A DNA stretch of 64,000 nucleotides from Aeromonas australiensis (GCF_000819725.1 NZ_CDDH01000014.1:22056-86055); one strand, 5' to 3'. Counted from the first letter of the stretch, positions 9,881-20,080 are shown. Notes: generated by a model not told the origin, from the letters alone. Made by a program: numbers and translations.

Positions 9881-11002
9881 TCAGGGGAGTGACAGCGCAA
9901 ATCCCAACGCGCCCAGCGCTTGGTTGGCAAAGGCTCCCTCGACCTGCAGGGAGGATAGTTCACGGCGCTCGGGATAGTGCTTGCGCTGCTCGTCAAAGCT
10001 GCCGGGCAGGCCGAGTCGGGCCCGGAAACGGGCATCATCACGACGCACGTCATAAACCAGATGCACCAGCTGCTTGATTAGCGCCTGATCCGGGATGCGG
10101 CCCGGCACCACCGCCTGCAAATCGGGGGCTGGCAACAATTGATTCAAATCCTGACGAGGCTGGCGTCCCAACTGCTGGCAGAGCGCCTGATAGAGCATCC
10201 AGGTACCGCGGGCCTTCCCCTCCAGGCTGTAACCGGCGATATGGGGGGTGGCAATCTCGGTATGGGGCACCAGCGCAGCCAGTGGCTCGGGCTCGTTCTC
10301 CCACACATCCATCACCAGTCGCAACGGCTTATCGCTCAACTGGCGCGCCAGCAGGGCCCGGTTATCCCACACCTCGCCACGGGAGGCATTGATCAGGATC
10401 TGCCCGGCAGGACGGGCGGCAATCTGTTCGGCATCCAGCAGATGGTAGGTGGCATCCGGCCCTTCACGGGTAATGGGCACATGGAAGCTGACGATATCGG
10501 CACCAAGAGCGGTCTGATAATCGACAAAGCCCGCATCGGGGGTATTACGCGCCTTGGGTGGATCGCAGCGCAGTACCCTCATGCCAAGCGCTTGGGCCTT
10601 GCCAGCCACGCACTCGCCGGTATTGCCCGCGCCAATCACCGCCAACGTCATGGCCGAGAGGTCGAGTTCATAGCGCTCCGCCAGCACCAGCAGGGCTGAG
10701 AGCACATAATCCCCCACCGAATACTTGTTGCAACCGGGGGCGCTGGAGAAGGGAATATTGCGGCTTGCCAGCAGCGCCTTGTCCACATGGTCGGTGCCTA
10801 TGGTGGCGGTGCCGACAAACCCGAGTTTGGGGCTGGTCGCCAGCAAATCGCCGTTGACGCGGGTGACCGAACGCACCAGCAGCACATCGGCATCCAGCAG
10901 ATCGCGGGCCTGCATCTGCCGTCCGGGCAGCGCCACCACCTCGCCAAATTCGGCAAACAGCTCCACGGCATGGGGCATATTCTCATCAACGACTATCTTC
11001 AT
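9881..11002 (-). CDS. pdxB: 4-phosphoerythronate dehydrogenase
   Basis: Oxidises 4-phospho-D-erythronate in the DXP-dependent pyridoxal phosphate pathway. The 373 residues (E. coli PdxB 378) start MKIVVDENMPHAVELF as in the family. A D-2-hydroxyacid dehydrogenase fold is visible: GFVGTATIGTDHVD, the NAD motif VIGAGNTGECVAGKA, the substrate-binding region INASRGEVWDNRALL, and the catalytic His in TPHIAGYSLEGKARGT. The C-terminal PdxB dimerisation domain is present. The ATG at 11002 fits the conserved N-terminus better than an upstream start. It heads the pdxB-asd-fimV row and is divergent from pgpB. Confidence 0.95.
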   Translation of the reverse strand: MKIVVDENMPHAVELFAEFGEVVALPGRQMQARDLLDADVLLVRSVTRVNGDLLATSPKLGFVGTATIGTDHVDKALLASRNIPFSSAPGCNKYSVGDYVLSALLVLAERYELDLSAMTLAVIGAGNTGECVAGKAQALGMRVLRCDPPKARNTPDAGFVDYQTALGADIVSFHVPITREGPDATYHLLDAEQIAARPAGQILINASRGEVWDNRALLARQLSDKPLRLVMDVWENEPEPLAALVPHTEIATPHIAGYSLEGKARGTWMLYQALCQQLGRQPRQDLNQLLPAPDLQAVVPGRIPDQALIKQLVHLVYDVRRDDARFRARLGLPGSFDEQRKHYPERRELSSLQVEGAFANQALGALGFALSLP

Positions 11003-11250
11003 CGGGCTCTCTTTGGTCACAACCGCCACGGGGGCGCCATTCTAGCGCAAAGCCTCCCGAGATTTCAGCCTGTGATGCAATCAGCAACGAAAAGGGCCAT
11101 ATTGCGCGATAACCGCACTATCCAACTGGTCAAACAGCTTGTTTGCCACAAAAATGTAAGCTGCGGTAACAAACCCACGGCTCGGCTTGGTCAGGGCATG
11201 CCGCGATGGCACAATGCCCCTCTTTTTCGCGATCGTCCATACCAATCATC

Positions 11251-11988
11251 ATGCCACCACACACCTCATCGCCAATACCCTCTTCACTCACCCGCAGTCA
11301 GGTGATTGGATTCAGCACCCTGTTGATCCTGCCCCTGCTGCTGCTTGCCACCCTACCCTGGCAGCCTTTTCTGACCGGCTCCCTGCAATCAGGCTGGCTA
11401 TGGTGGTCATATGCCCTGACCCGCATGGTCGATATTCCCGGGATCGGGGTCAGTTGCGCCCTCTTGCTGCTGCTAACCCGCTACAAACTGAAACTGGCGC
11501 CAGCCCCCTTCATTGCGCTGGGATGTGCACTGGCGGCCCTGCTCGCCAGCGACTGGGTACTCAAGAGCCTGATCAAGCACCTGACCGAAGAGCCCAGACC
11601 CTATCTGCTCTGGCTGGAGAGTCAGTCGCTGATCCCAGCCATCAAGCACTTCTACGCCAGTAGCATCGATGTGCGCAGTGAACAGGTTCATGCCGCCAGC
11701 CAGTTGCTGGCCCTGCCTGAGTGGCTCGGCCACCACTGGCAGGCCGAGGTGAACTACGCCTTCCCCTCCGGCCACAGCATCGCCGCCATCAGCCTGGCCC
11801 AGTTTTTCGGCCTCATCTGGCTGGCCCGTGCCCCCACCGGCATCTGGCTGCTACCACTGTGGGCGCTGGGAGTTGGCCTGTCACGCATGGTGTTGGGGAT
11901 GCACTGGCCGATTGATGTGCTGGCCAGCGCTCTGTTGGGTACGCTCACGGCGCTGATCGCCGCCCGCTGGTGGCTGCACAGATACTGA
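11251..11988 (+). CDS. pgpB: PAP2-family membrane phosphatase, PgpB-like
   Basis: Inner-membrane lipid phosphatase. E. coli PgpB dephosphorylates phosphatidylglycerophosphate, undecaprenyl pyrophosphate and other lipid phosphates on the periplasmic side. The 245 residues contain about six hydrophobic helices. All three PAP2 motifs are present: [15 protein letters not shown] (about 110-125), the Ser-Gly-His motif FPSGHS (about 171) and [13 protein letters not shown] (about 210). The long insertion between motifs 1 and 2 ([20 protein letters not shown]) is typical of PgpB. The ATG at 11251 starts just before the first helix. Confidence 0.88.
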   Translation: MPPHTSSPIPSSLTRSQVIGFSTLLILPLLLLATLPWQPFLTGSLQSGWLWWSYALTRMVDIPGIGVSCALLLLLTRYKLKLAPAPFIALGCALAALLASDWVLKSLIKHLTEEPRPYLLWLESQSLIPAIKHFYASSIDVRSEQVHAASQLLALPEWLGHHWQAEVNYAFPSGHSIAAISLAQFFGLIWLARAPTGIWLLPLWALGVGLSRMVLGMHWPIDVLASALLGTLTALIAARWWLHRY

Positions 11989-12088
11989 CCCAAGGGTCAT
12001 ACTACCGCGGTTTACTCTAATGGGATGGGGGGACAAGCCTGTGCTTTTTTGCCATAATGCCGCCTCATTTTATCCCGACCGAGATCCC

Positions 12089-12766
12089 ATGACCGACGCA
12101 GTTCATACCCTCAAGGGCCGTTTCCGTGGTTTTTACCCCGTCGTCATCGATGTTGAAACAGCCGGGTTCAACGCCAAAACTGATGCCCTGCTCGAAATCG
12201 CGGCTTACACCCTGAAAATGGATGAGCAGGGCTGGCTCGTTCCCGATCATATATTCCACTTTCATGTCGAGCCCTTCGAAGGGGCCAACCTGGAAAAGGC
12301 CGCGCTGGATTTTACCGGCATCGACCCCTACAACCCGTTGCGGGGCGCTGTCTCGGAAAAAGAGGCATTGACCGAGATCTTCAAAGGGATCCGCAAGGGG
12401 ATGAAGGAGCAGGATTGCGGGCGCGCCATCATAGTTGCCCACAACGCAACATTCGATCACGGCTTTGTGATGGCTGCCGCCGAGCGCGCTGGCCTCAAGC
12501 GTAATCCGTTCCACCCGTTTGCTACCTTCGACACCGCGGCCCTCTCCGGGCTGGCGCTGGGTCAGACTGTATTGGCCAAGGCGTGCCAGAGTGCAGGCAT
12601 CACCTTTGATAACAAAGAGGCGCACTCTGCCCTCTATGACACCGAACGGACCACCGAGCTGTTTTGTCATATTGTCAACCGCTGGAAAAGCATGGGGGGC
12701 TGGCCGCCAGCTCATCCAGATCACGAGACACCGGATGCCCCCACCAATGAAGAGGGGCTGGAGTAA
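12089..12766 (+). CDS. rnt: Ribonuclease T
   Basis: Dimeric 3'-5' exoribonuclease of the DEDD superfamily that trims tRNA 3' ends and matures other stable RNAs. The 225 residues closely follow E. coli RNase T (215). Exo I is [20 protein letters not shown], Exo II is [11 protein letters not shown], and Exo III is [15 protein letters not shown], giving the four acidic residues and the catalytic His. The ATG at 12089 ([17 protein letters not shown]) is used; the 23 in-frame codons upstream do not resemble the family. A strong terminator follows. Confidence 0.97.
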   Translation: MTDAVHTLKGRFRGFYPVVIDVETAGFNAKTDALLEIAAYTLKMDEQGWLVPDHIFHFHVEPFEGANLEKAALDFTGIDPYNPLRGAVSEKEALTEIFKGIRKGMKEQDCGRAIIVAHNATFDHGFVMAAAERAGLKRNPFHPFATFDTAALSGLALGQTVLAKACQSAGITFDNKEAHSALYDTERTTELFCHIVNRWKSMGGWPPAHPDHETPDAPTNEEGLE

Positions 12767-12774
12767 AGAGATGC

Positions 12775-12802
12775 AGGCTGCCACTGGCAGCCTTCTTTTT
12801 TT
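12775..12802 (+). terminator. Rho-independent terminator of rnt
   Basis: An 8-bp stem AGGCTGCC/GGCAGCCT with loop ACT, then TCTTTTTTT, directly after rnt. Confidence 0.9.
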
Positions 12803-13027
12803 CGGGACGAAATTGATCGCACCACACAGCAGAGCTCACCAGCAACCCGTTTGCATGCAACAGACGAAGACAAACAGGTCACAACCCCTCATGTTGATCA
12901 ACCTTGTGCCAGATACTGCTGCGATAAGAGGGGTTTTACTGATTTTTTGCTCGACATTTGTCACATTTTTCGCAAACTAACTCCCCTTCACATGACAGAC
13001 AGCAATAACAAAACATAAGGAAATCAA

Positions 13028-14350
13028 ATGAATCCAGTTGTTATCGCAGTCGGGCTGATGCTGGTGCTCAGCCTGCTGCGGATCAATGTGGTGGTCTCGC
13101 TGGCGCTAGGGGCCATTGCTGGCGGCCTGGTCGGTGGGCTGTCGTTGACCGATACCCTCACCACCTTCAGCGGCGGCCTGGGTGGTGGCGCCGAGATTGC
13201 CCTCTCCTACGCCATGTTGGGCGCCTTTGCAGTTGCCATCTCCCGCTCCGGTATCACCGATCTGCTGGCCCGCAAGGTGATCAGCCAGTTGGGCAAGGAT
13301 GCCAGCAGCAGCCGTATTTTGTGGGTCAAAGCTCTCTTGCTCTGTTCCGTGCTGGCCGTGGCTATCTCGTCCCAGAACCTGATCCCGGTTCATATCGCTT
13401 TTATTCCGATCCTGATCCCGCCATTGCTGCATGTGATGGCGCAGATGCAGATTGACCGCCGTCAGGTCGCTTGTGTCCTGACTTTTGGCCTGACAGCTAC
13501 CTATATGCTGCTACCGGTCGGTTTTGGTGGCATCTTCCTGAACAACATTCTGGCCAAGAATCTGATTGATAACGGTGTGCCCATCACTACCAGCCAGATC
13601 CCGCTGGCGATGGCCATGCCGGTCTCAGGTATGCTGCTAGGGCTGTTGGTGGCGGTATTTATCAGCTATCGCAAACCTCGCCAATACGATCTGGCCAAGA
13701 TCCTGGATGCCGAACCCGAAGCGGTGGAGCTCAACCTCACCCACATCTGGGTAGCGCTGCTGGCCATTGGTGTGGCACTGGGGTTGCAATTGATGACCAA
13801 CAGCATCGTACTGGGTGCGCTGGCCGGTTTTGTCATCTTCACCTGTGGTGGCGTCATCAAGTTTCGCGAAAGCCAGGATGCCTTCACCCAGGGGGTACGC
13901 ATGATGTCGCTGATCGGCTTTATCATGATCTCCGCCGCCGGTTTTGCCGCCGTGATGAAAGCCACCCACGGGGTCGACAGTCTGGTTCAGTTGGTCGCCT
14001 CGGGCATCGGCCAGCACAAGGGGCTCGCCGCCTTTCTGATGCTGCTGGTGGGCCTGCTGATCACCATGGGGATCGGCTCCTCCTTCTCCACCGTGCCCAT
14101 CATCGCCACCATCTATGTGCCGCTCTGCCTGCAGCTGGGCTTCTCTCCGATGGCGATCATCGCCCTGGTCGGCACCGCGGGCGCACTGGGGGATGCCGGC
14201 TCACCGGCCTCCGACTCGACGCTGGGCCCCACCTCCGGCCTCAATGCCGATGGTCAGCACGACCATATTTGGGATAGCGTGGTGCCAACCTTTATCCACT
14301 ACAACATCCCGCTCATTCTCTTCGGTTGGATTGCCGCCATGGTGCTCTAG
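13028..14350 (+). CDS. YuiF/NhaC-family membrane transporter (Na+/H+ antiporter family)
   Basis: Polytopic inner-membrane protein of 440 residues with about 11-12 hydrophobic helices. It resembles the COG2056 group (annotated as Na+/H+ antiporter family or predicted histidine/basic amino acid transporter YuiF). Supporting features are the N-terminal [20 protein letters not shown] and the inverted-repeat-like segments [21 protein letters not shown] and [20 protein letters not shown] good ribosome site (AAGGAAAT) lies before the ATG. The gene is alone between two terminators, so its substrate cannot be read from context; sodium, protons or basic amino acids are all possible. Confidence 0.82.
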   Translation: MNPVVIAVGLMLVLSLLRINVVVSLALGAIAGGLVGGLSLTDTLTTFSGGLGGGAEIALSYAMLGAFAVAISRSGITDLLARKVISQLGKDASSSRILWVKALLLCSVLAVAISSQNLIPVHIAFIPILIPPLLHVMAQMQIDRRQVACVLTFGLTATYMLLPVGFGGIFLNNILAKNLIDNGVPITTSQIPLAMAMPVSGMLLGLLVAVFISYRKPRQYDLAKILDAEPEAVELNLTHIWVALLAIGVALGLQLMTNSIVLGALAGFVIFTCGGVIKFRESQDAFTQGVRMMSLIGFIMISAAGFAAVMKATHGVDSLVQLVASGIGQHKGLAAFLMLLVGLLITMGIGSSFSTVPIIATIYVPLCLQLGFSPMAIIALVGTAGALGDAGSPASDSTLGPTSGLNADGQHDHIWDSVVPTFIHYNIPLILFGWIAAMVL

Positions 14351-14374
14351 CGCTCGGACAAGATGCAGACATGC

Positions 14375-14400
14375 AAAAGGCGACCTCGTGGTCGCCTTTT
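14375..14400. terminator. Bidirectional terminator between the YuiF-type gene and phnE
   Basis: Perfect 11-bp stem (AAAAGGCGACC and complement) with a 4-base loop, giving a T-run on both strands. It lies between two converging genes. Confidence 0.85.
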
Positions 14401-14420
14401 CACTTTGTGGACCAAGGCCC

Positions 14421-15218
14421 TTAGATAAACTGTTTGCGCAGCCGCTGGGAAAGCAGGTCCAGCATGCTCACCACCAGAATGATCACGATCAGCAGGGCGC
14501 AGGTCTGGCCAAACTGAAACCCGCGAATGGCTTCCCACAGCATCACCCCTATTCCACCTGCACCCACCATGCCCACCACAGTGGCGGAACGGACATTGGA
14601 CTCAAAGCGGTAGAGGGAGTAGGAGATCCACAGCGGCAGCACCTGGGGAATGACCCCATAGATCACCTCCTGCAGCGCACTGGCGCCGGTTGCCCGCACC
14701 CCTTCCACAGGACCCGGCTCTATGGCTTCCACCGCTTCGGCAAACAGCTTGGCCAGTACCCCTGTGGTTCCGATAAACAGCGCCAGTACACCGGCAAAGG
14801 GCCCCAGTCCCACGGCCACCACAAACAGCATGGCAAACACCATTTCATTGATGGAGCGACAAGCATCCATCAGACGGCGGACCGGTTGATAGACCCACCA
14901 GGGCACTATGTTCTCGGCACACAAGATGCCAAGGGGAATGGCGCAGATAATGGCAAGTACAGTCCCCCACAGAGCGATCTGAACCGTCACTATCATCTCG
15001 CGCAGGTAGAGCTGCCACTGGGAAAAGTCCGGAGGAAAGAAGTCAGCGGCAAACTGGGCCATGTTGCCCGCATCCCGGTAGAGGGCAAGCGGATTCATCT
15101 CAGCCCCTTGCCATGACCAGGCCAACACGGCCATAAAGAGACCCCAGCCTGTCAAGCTGCGCCAGGATGGCTTGCTATTGGGGACAGCGGGATGAGGAAC
15201 GGCAGTGATACTGCTCAT
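14421..15218 (-). CDS. phnE: Phosphonate ABC transporter permease
   Basis: Inner-membrane permease of the PhnCDE importer. The 265 residues hold about six helices. A binding-protein-dependent permease core includes the EAA-like loop [20 protein letters not shown] and the following [20 protein letters not shown], characteristic of PhnE. The ATG at 15218 has GAGAG upstream. It is the last gene of phnC-phnD-phnE, 60 bases after phnD. No C-P lyase or phosphonatase genes lie next to it. Confidence 0.92.
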   Translation of the reverse strand: MSSITAVPHPAVPNSKPSWRSLTGWGLFMAVLAWSWQGAEMNPLALYRDAGNMAQFAADFFPPDFSQWQLYLREMIVTVQIALWGTVLAIICAIPLGILCAENIVPWWVYQPVRRLMDACRSINEMVFAMLFVVAVGLGPFAGVLALFIGTTGVLAKLFAEAVEAIEPGPVEGVRATGASALQEVIYGVIPQVLPLWISYSLYRFESNVRSATVVGMVGAGGIGVMLWEAIRGFQFGQTCALLIVIILVVSMLDLLSQRLRKQFI

Positions 15219-15278
15219 AGTGACTCTCGACAAGGTATCGTGAAGATAAGTGCCCCCGGGCGGGGGCACGGGTTGACA

Positions 15279-16262
15279 TCAGCTGGCACTGGCAGCCATG
15301 CGCTGCTCCAGCTGGGCCAGTTGCTCGTCCAGTATCTTGAGCTGGGCGGCTTTATCGCTCTCTTTGAGGTTGCCATTCGCCACCTCGGTACGCTTCTTGA
15401 AAAGCTCCAGCTGACGGATGGGCAACAGTTGATCATCGTCAGAGGGCTTGAACTTGGCCCACTGCAAACCGGTCAGGACCTGCTGCTCGGCGGGTTGATC
15501 CCCATAGGTCATGAAGAAGGTGCGGATACGTTCCTTGGCCCCATCATCGAGCCCTTTACGCCATACCATGGGGTCGGAAGGGATCAAGGGTGAGGTCCAG
15601 ATCACTTTCAGCTGAGCGGCTTTATCCGGTGCCGTCTCTTGCAGCCTTTCCATCCCCTCGCTGTTGAAGGTACCCACATCCACCTGCTTGTTGGCCACGG
15701 ACAGGGCGTTCACCTCGTGGCTGCCATTCATGGTGCGTTTGAAGATACGGCTAGGATCGGCATTGTTCTTGGCAAACACGTAATAGCCGGGCACCAGGTA
15801 ACCTGAGGTTGAGTTGGGGTCACCATTGGCGAAGGTGAGCTCGCCTGCTTTGGCCAGCATGTCGTCGATGGTGCTGACCGGATTGTCCTTGTGGACCACC
15901 ACCAGACTGTAGTAACCCTCGGATCCGTTGGCGGCGACCGTCTGAGCGAAGATTTCACCGTTGGCGCGATCCACGGCTTCCATGGCTGCCTTGTTGCCAT
16001 ACCAGGCCACGTCCACCTTGTTGAAACGCATGCCCTGTATGATGCCCGCATAATCAGGGGCAAAAAAGGCGTTGACCTTGAAGCCGGTCTGCTTGCTCAT
16101 GTCGGCGATGAACGGATCCCACATTGCCTTGAGATTCTGGGACGACTCGGTAGAGATAATCCCGAAATTGAGCTCTTGCCCGGCTGCCTGGGCCTGGCCA
16201 CTGACCAAGGCCCCACCCAGCAGGGCAGAAGCCGCGAGTACGTGACGCATACGCTTGAACAT
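15279..16262 (-). CDS. phnD: Phosphonate ABC transporter substrate-binding protein
   Basis: Periplasmic binding protein that delivers phosphonates, or related anions such as phosphite, to PhnE. The 327 residues begin with a signal peptide (MFKRMRHVLAASALLGGALV, cut after AQA). The PhnD core follows: LNFGIISTESSQNLKAMWDP, NKVDVAWYGNKAAMEAVDRA, and the phosphonate-binding region SVIDD-like segment with DPNSTSGYLVPGYYVF. The C-terminus (about 285-327) is a charged helix. AAGGAG lies 9 bases before the ATG. The exact ligand cannot be read from sequence alone. Confidence 0.93.
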   Translation of the reverse strand: MFKRMRHVLAASALLGGALVSGQAQAAGQELNFGIISTESSQNLKAMWDPFIADMSKQTGFKVNAFFAPDYAGIIQGMRFNKVDVAWYGNKAAMEAVDRANGEIFAQTVAANGSEGYYSLVVVHKDNPVSTIDDMLAKAGELTFANGDPNSTSGYLVPGYYVFAKNNADPSRIFKRTMNGSHEVNALSVANKQVDVGTFNSEGMERLQETAPDKAAQLKVIWTSPLIPSDPMVWRKGLDDGAKERIRTFFMTYGDQPAEQQVLTGLQWAKFKPSDDDQLLPIRQLELFKKRTEVANGNLKESDKAAQLKILDEQLAQLEQRMAASAS

Positions 16263-16317
16263 GAACTGACACTCCTTTGTATTGAACAGCTAATGGGTTA
16301 AATGACACTAAACAGGA

Positions 16318-17151
16318 TCAGGCCAGAGCCTCGGTCAAACCGGACTCATGCCTGGAGGAGGCAACTTCGGAGAGAATATTGACGCTGTCGTAGGACGCTG
16401 CGCCATAAAGGGAGTCCAGCTGCATCTGGGTCAGATCGCAGATGGGACCATCAAAGTGAATGTGCCCGCCCTTGAGGGCCACCGCGCGTCGGCAGTAACG
16501 CATGGCGTAGTCAACCTGATGCAGGGTGATCACCACCGTCTTGCCATCCTGACGATTGATGTCTGCCAGAATGGACATCACCTTGCGGGCCGACTCGGGA
16601 TCCAGCGATGCGATAGGTTCATCGGCCAGGATCACCTCGGCTCGCTGAGTCAGGGCCCGTGCGATAGCAACACGCTGCTGCTGGCCGCCAGAGAGGGTGG
16701 AAGCTCGCTGCATCGCCAGTTCAGCCAGCCCGACTCTAGCCAGTGCCTGCATGGCATCGGCTTTCTCTTCTGCACTGAAGAGCCCTAGAGAGCCTCGCCA
16801 GCAGGGGATCCTGCCCAAGGTGCCAAGCAGCACGTTGTGAAGCACACTCAGCCGTCCCACCAGATTGAACTGCTGGAAGATATAACCGATATCTGCACGT
16901 ACTTGGCGAACGCGGGGGCTCAGTTTGCCTTGCTGCTGCACCTGGCGATCCAGTACCCGAACCAGACTACCCGGCCCGCTGTTGGCGTGGCACAGTCCAG
17001 CCAGATGGCGCAACAGGGTTGACTTGCCGGAGCCTGATGCACCGATCAGCGCCACCATCTCACCGGCCTCCACTGTCAGACTCAAATTATGTAGCGCCGG
17101 CTTGCCATGGAAGCTCTTGCTGAGACCCTCGACTCGTATAACAGGATTCAT
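16318..17151 (-). CDS. phnC: Phosphonate ABC transporter ATP-binding protein
   Basis: Cytoplasmic ATPase of the PhnCDE importer, 277 residues. Walker A is [14 protein letters not shown] (about 37-50), the ABC signature [15 protein letters not shown], Walker [18 protein letters not shown], and the H-loop ITLHQVDYA. The PhnC-like segment [20 protein letters not shown] is present. The ATG at 17151 ([14 protein letters not shown]) is preferred over one 45 bases upstream. It is first in the phnCDE operon; a PhoB-box-like site lies about 95 bases upstream, fitting induction by phosphate starvation. Confidence 0.93.
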   Translation of the reverse strand: MNPVIRVEGLSKSFHGKPALHNLSLTVEAGEMVALIGASGSGKSTLLRHLAGLCHANSGPGSLVRVLDRQVQQQGKLSPRVRQVRADIGYIFQQFNLVGRLSVLHNVLLGTLGRIPCWRGSLGLFSAEEKADAMQALARVGLAELAMQRASTLSGGQQQRVAIARALTQRAEVILADEPIASLDPESARKVMSILADINRQDGKTVVITLHQVDYAMRYCRRAVALKGGHIHFDGPICDLTQMQLDSLYGAASYDSVNILSEVASSRHESGLTEALA

Positions 17152-17245
17152 CACGCCTCTTTCTCTCCATTGACAGATTCGGGCAACCCTGCCCATTGAT
17201 GGTCATCAAGGTAGTCAGGTTTTATGTCAGCTTGAGTGGATTTGA

Positions 17246-17273
17246 ATGACACTAAGATGACAGGCAGTGACAA
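17246..17273 (-). promoter_or_regulatory. PhoB box-like direct repeats upstream of phnCDE
   Basis: On the minus strand CTGTCATCTTAGTGTCAT matches the Pho-box plan of two 7-base CTGTCAT-like units 11 bases apart. A third unit (TTGTCAC) starts 10 bases upstream. Position, about 95-120 bases before phnC, suits PhoB activation. Confidence 0.7.
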
Positions 17274-17385
17274 CGACGGAGAAGAGAGAAGCTCAGAGAA
17301 ACAAAGCCTAAAAGATGTAAACAGAGCCATTAGGCCGAGCGAGAAAAATCGATACGCTGTTCGATACGCATAAAAAATCCTGAAC

Positions 17386-17415
17386 AAAAAAAGCCGCTCA
17401 ATGAGCGGCTTTTTT
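17386..17415. terminator. Bidirectional terminator downstream of deaD
   Basis: Stem GCCGCTC/GAGCGGC flanked by A-runs and T-runs, strong on both strands. It ends the leftward deaD transcript 17 bases after its stop. Confidence 0.88.
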
Positions 17416-17432
17416 CATAACGGGAGCAGCAA

Positions 17433-19334
17433 TCAGCTTTCGCGACGCTTGCCACCGAATTTGCGATCTTTGTTGAAGCCACCTTCACGGCGCTCCCCGT
17501 TCTTGTTGAACGGACGGTCACCCTGGGGACGACGATCCTTGTTGAAAGGACGGTCACCACGGAACGGACGATCACCGCGCGGCGGACGGCTGCTGGTGTT
17601 GCCACCGGCCGGCACTTCGGTGTAGCGAGTGATTTGCAGCGGACGCTGGCAGACACGGGCTTTCTTGATCACTTCCAGTACATCAGCGGTCATGCCTTTG
17701 GGCAGATCGACAGTAGAGAAGTCATCTGCGATATCGATGTTGCCAATGAAACGGCTCTCGATGTTCGCTTCGTTGGCGATGGCGCCCACGATCTGGCCCG
17801 GCTTGACGCCATGATGGGCACCCACGTCTACACGGTAGCGCTCCATCTCCACATCCGGATTGTCTTTAAGCGGACGCGGCTCCAGGGAGGGCATACGACG
17901 AGCCGGGCGGTCGCCACGGTCACCGAAGTCACGGCCACCACGGTCGTTGAAGTCACGACGCTCGAAGCCGCCACGATCATTGCTGTTGTTGAACAGCGGA
18001 TCCGGGATGGAGTCATCCAGCAGCAGCGGTTGGTCGCCCTGTACCAGCTTGGCCAGTGCGGCAGCCAGCTCCAGCGGATCGGCAGAATCTTCTTCGATCA
18101 GCTCGTTGACCAGGTTGTGATAGATCTCGAGCTCTTCGCCCATCATGGTTTCGCGGATGCGCTCCTTGAACTTGGCCAGACGATGCTGGTTGATGTCCTC
18201 GGTGCTTGGCATCTTCATCGGCTCGATGGCCTGACGAGTTGCGTGCTCGATGGCGCGCAGCATACGACGCTCGCGCGGAGCAACGAACAGGATGGCTTCG
18301 CCTTTACGACCGGCACGACCGGTACGGCCGATACGGTGAACGTAAGATTCGGTGTCGTACGGAATGTCGTAGTTCACAACGTGGGTGATACGCTCAACGT
18401 CCAGACCACGGGCGACAACGTCGGTGGCAATCAGGATATCCAGCTGGCCTTGACGCAGCTTGTCAACGGTACGCTCACGCAGTTTCTGCGGGATGTCGCC
18501 GTGCAGTGCTTCACAGGCGTGACCACGGGCGGCCAGCTTGCCAGCCAGCTCTTCAGCGGCATTCTTGGTACGCACGAACACCAACAGGGCTTCGTAAGAT
18601 TCCACTTCCAGCAGACGGGTCATGGCATCCAGCTTGTGCAGACCGGTTACCTGCCAGTAACGCTGGCGAATGGTGGTAGCGGTCGCAGTCTTGGAGGCGA
18701 TCTTGATCTCTTTGGGCTGCTTCAGGTGCTTCTGGGCCACGCGACGGATCTGCTCCGGCATGGTGGCAGAGAACAGGGCAACCTGACGAGAACTCGGGCA
18801 CTGCTCCATGATCCAGTCGACATCGTCGATGAAGCCCATGCGCAGCATCTCGTCCGCTTCGTCCAGCACCAGGGCTTTCAGACCGGAGAGGTCGAGGTTC
18901 TTGCGACGGATCAGATCCATCACGCGGCCCGGGGTACCAACGACAACCTGAGCACCGCGACGCAGGGCACGGGTCTGGGTTTCGTAGGAGGCGCCACCAT
19001 AGATAGGCAGCACGTGGAAATCAGGCATGTGGTGGGCATAACGTTGGCACGCTTCGGCCACCTGCAGCGCCAGTTCACGAGTCGGTGCCAGCACCAGGAT
19101 CTGGGTGTTGCGGTTACCAGCTTCCAGACGAGACAACAGAGGCAAGGCAAAAGCAGCGGTCTTCCCTGTACCGGTTTGCGCCTGCCCCAGCAGATCGTGG
19201 CCCGCCATGAGGTGGGGAATTGCTGCGGCCTGGATGGGGGACGGGCGCTCATAGCCCACGTCCTGCAGCGCTTTCAATACAGGCGCGGCCAGTCCAAGCT
19301 CACTAAAAAGGGGCAGTTGTTCGGTATCAGACAT
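17433..19334 (-). CDS. deaD: DEAD-box ATP-dependent RNA helicase DeaD/CsdA
   Basis: RNA helicase helping 50S ribosome assembly and mRNA unwinding, especially in the cold. The 633 residues carry the Q-motif (GYERPSPIQ), Walker A AQTGTGKTAAF (about 52), the DEAD box VLDEADEMLRMGFIDDV (about 157), SATMPEQIRR, ATDVVARGLD and HRIGRTGRAG. A DbpA-like RNA-binding domain sits at about 480-560, and an Arg/Gly-rich tail ends the protein. Start ATG 19334 has GGAAG upstream; an ATG 33 bases earlier is unlikely. A TATAAT promoter lies about 60 bases upstream. Confidence 0.96.
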   Translation of the reverse strand: MSDTEQLPLFSELGLAAPVLKALQDVGYERPSPIQAAAIPHLMAGHDLLGQAQTGTGKTAAFALPLLSRLEAGNRNTQILVLAPTRELALQVAEACQRYAHHMPDFHVLPIYGGASYETQTRALRRGAQVVVGTPGRVMDLIRRKNLDLSGLKALVLDEADEMLRMGFIDDVDWIMEQCPSSRQVALFSATMPEQIRRVAQKHLKQPKEIKIASKTATATTIRQRYWQVTGLHKLDAMTRLLEVESYEALLVFVRTKNAAEELAGKLAARGHACEALHGDIPQKLRERTVDKLRQGQLDILIATDVVARGLDVERITHVVNYDIPYDTESYVHRIGRTGRAGRKGEAILFVAPRERRMLRAIEHATRQAIEPMKMPSTEDINQHRLAKFKERIRETMMGEELEIYHNLVNELIEEDSADPLELAAALAKLVQGDQPLLLDDSIPDPLFNNSNDRGGFERRDFNDRGGRDFGDRGDRPARRMPSLEPRPLKDNPDVEMERYRVDVGAHHGVKPGQIVGAIANEANIESRFIGNIDIADDFSTVDLPKGMTADVLEVIKKARVCQRPLQITRYTEVPAGGNTSSRPPRGDRPFRGDRPFNKDRRPQGDRPFNKNGERREGGFNKDRKFGGKRRES

Positions 19335-19390
19335 AGATTCTTCCAGATTAAGGCAGGCGGCTAACACCGCGGAATAGCAAAAAGGCGGCG

Positions 19391-19419
19391 ATTATAGCGC
19401 CACTTTGTTCTGCTGTCTT
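19391..19419 (-). promoter_or_regulatory. Predicted sigma70 promoter of deaD
   Basis: Minus strand: AAGACA, 17-base spacer, perfect TATAAT, giving a leader of about 50 nt before the deaD ATG. Confidence 0.6.
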
Positions 19420-19514
19420 GAAAAATGTGATAGGCCTCTCAAGACGTTGGCAATTATAGAGGGATCTGACGACTATGGCTTGCTTATTTTGCACTCATGG
19501 TGCGTTATTGCAGA

Positions 19515-19976
19515 TCACTCCTCGCTGGAGTCCTTGCCCCGCTTGTGTTTGAGCACCGCCATGGTCAGTCGGCTGGTGCACAATAAACGTCCCCGTTCAT
19601 CCCGGATTTCAATTTGCCATACCTGGGTGGTCGCCCCCAGATGCAGCGGCGTGCAACGACCGGTCACTACCCCTTCCCGCTTGGCCCGCAGATGGTTGGC
19701 ATTCACCTCCAGTCCCACGCAGTAGCTATCTGGCCCCACCGCCATATTGGCCGCCAGCGACCCAAGCGTCTCCGCCAATACCACTGACGCACCACCATGG
19801 AGCATGCCCAGGGGCTGGTGGGTGCGGTGATCCACCGGCATGGTCGCTTCCAGCCAATCGGTGCCAAAGGCGGTATAGACGATGTCGAGATGGGCCATCA
19901 GGGTGTTGCGAGAGGTGGCATTAAGCCCCTCCAGACTGATGGGCTTGCGCCAGATGGGGGCGTTTTCTTGATTCAT
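19515..19976 (-). CDS. menI: Hotdog-fold thioesterase, MenI/YdiI-like
   Basis: Acyl-CoA thioesterase of the YdiI/PaaI hotdog family. E. coli MenI (YdiI) hydrolyses 1,4-dihydroxy-2-naphthoyl-CoA in menaquinone synthesis. The 153 residues carry the family core LGMLHGGASVVLAETLGS (catalytic Glu, about 67), CVGLEVNANHLRAKREG and TPLHLGATTQVWQIEI, all very similar to E. coli MenI. The E. coli menI gene also neighbours ydiJ, which supports orthology. EntH, the enterobactin proofreading paralogue, is the main alternative. Confidence 0.85.
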   Translation of the reverse strand: MNQENAPIWRKPISLEGLNATSRNTLMAHLDIVYTAFGTDWLEATMPVDHRTHQPLGMLHGGASVVLAETLGSLAANMAVGPDSYCVGLEVNANHLRAKREGVVTGRCTPLHLGATTQVWQIEIRDERGRLLCTSRLTMAVLKHKRGKDSSEE

Positions 19977-20080
19977 GGCAAGCAGACTCCTTAGTTAATC
20001 AATGGGTTAGATACGAGCTGTGGCAGTGAAAAAGACACAGGAAAATGCCCCGTTCGAGGCATGCTGGCAACCACCTTATA

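Noticed and set aside
8671..10053. Longer asd product starting at 10053
   Set aside because: The extra N-terminus lies antisense-out-of-frame inside pdxB and does not resemble the family; the ATG at 9687 has AGGAG and the conserved start.
17634..19364. 576-codon open frame on the plus strand opposite deaD
   Set aside because: It mirrors the helicase codons in a GC-biased gene, has no family motif, and deaD is certain on the other strand.
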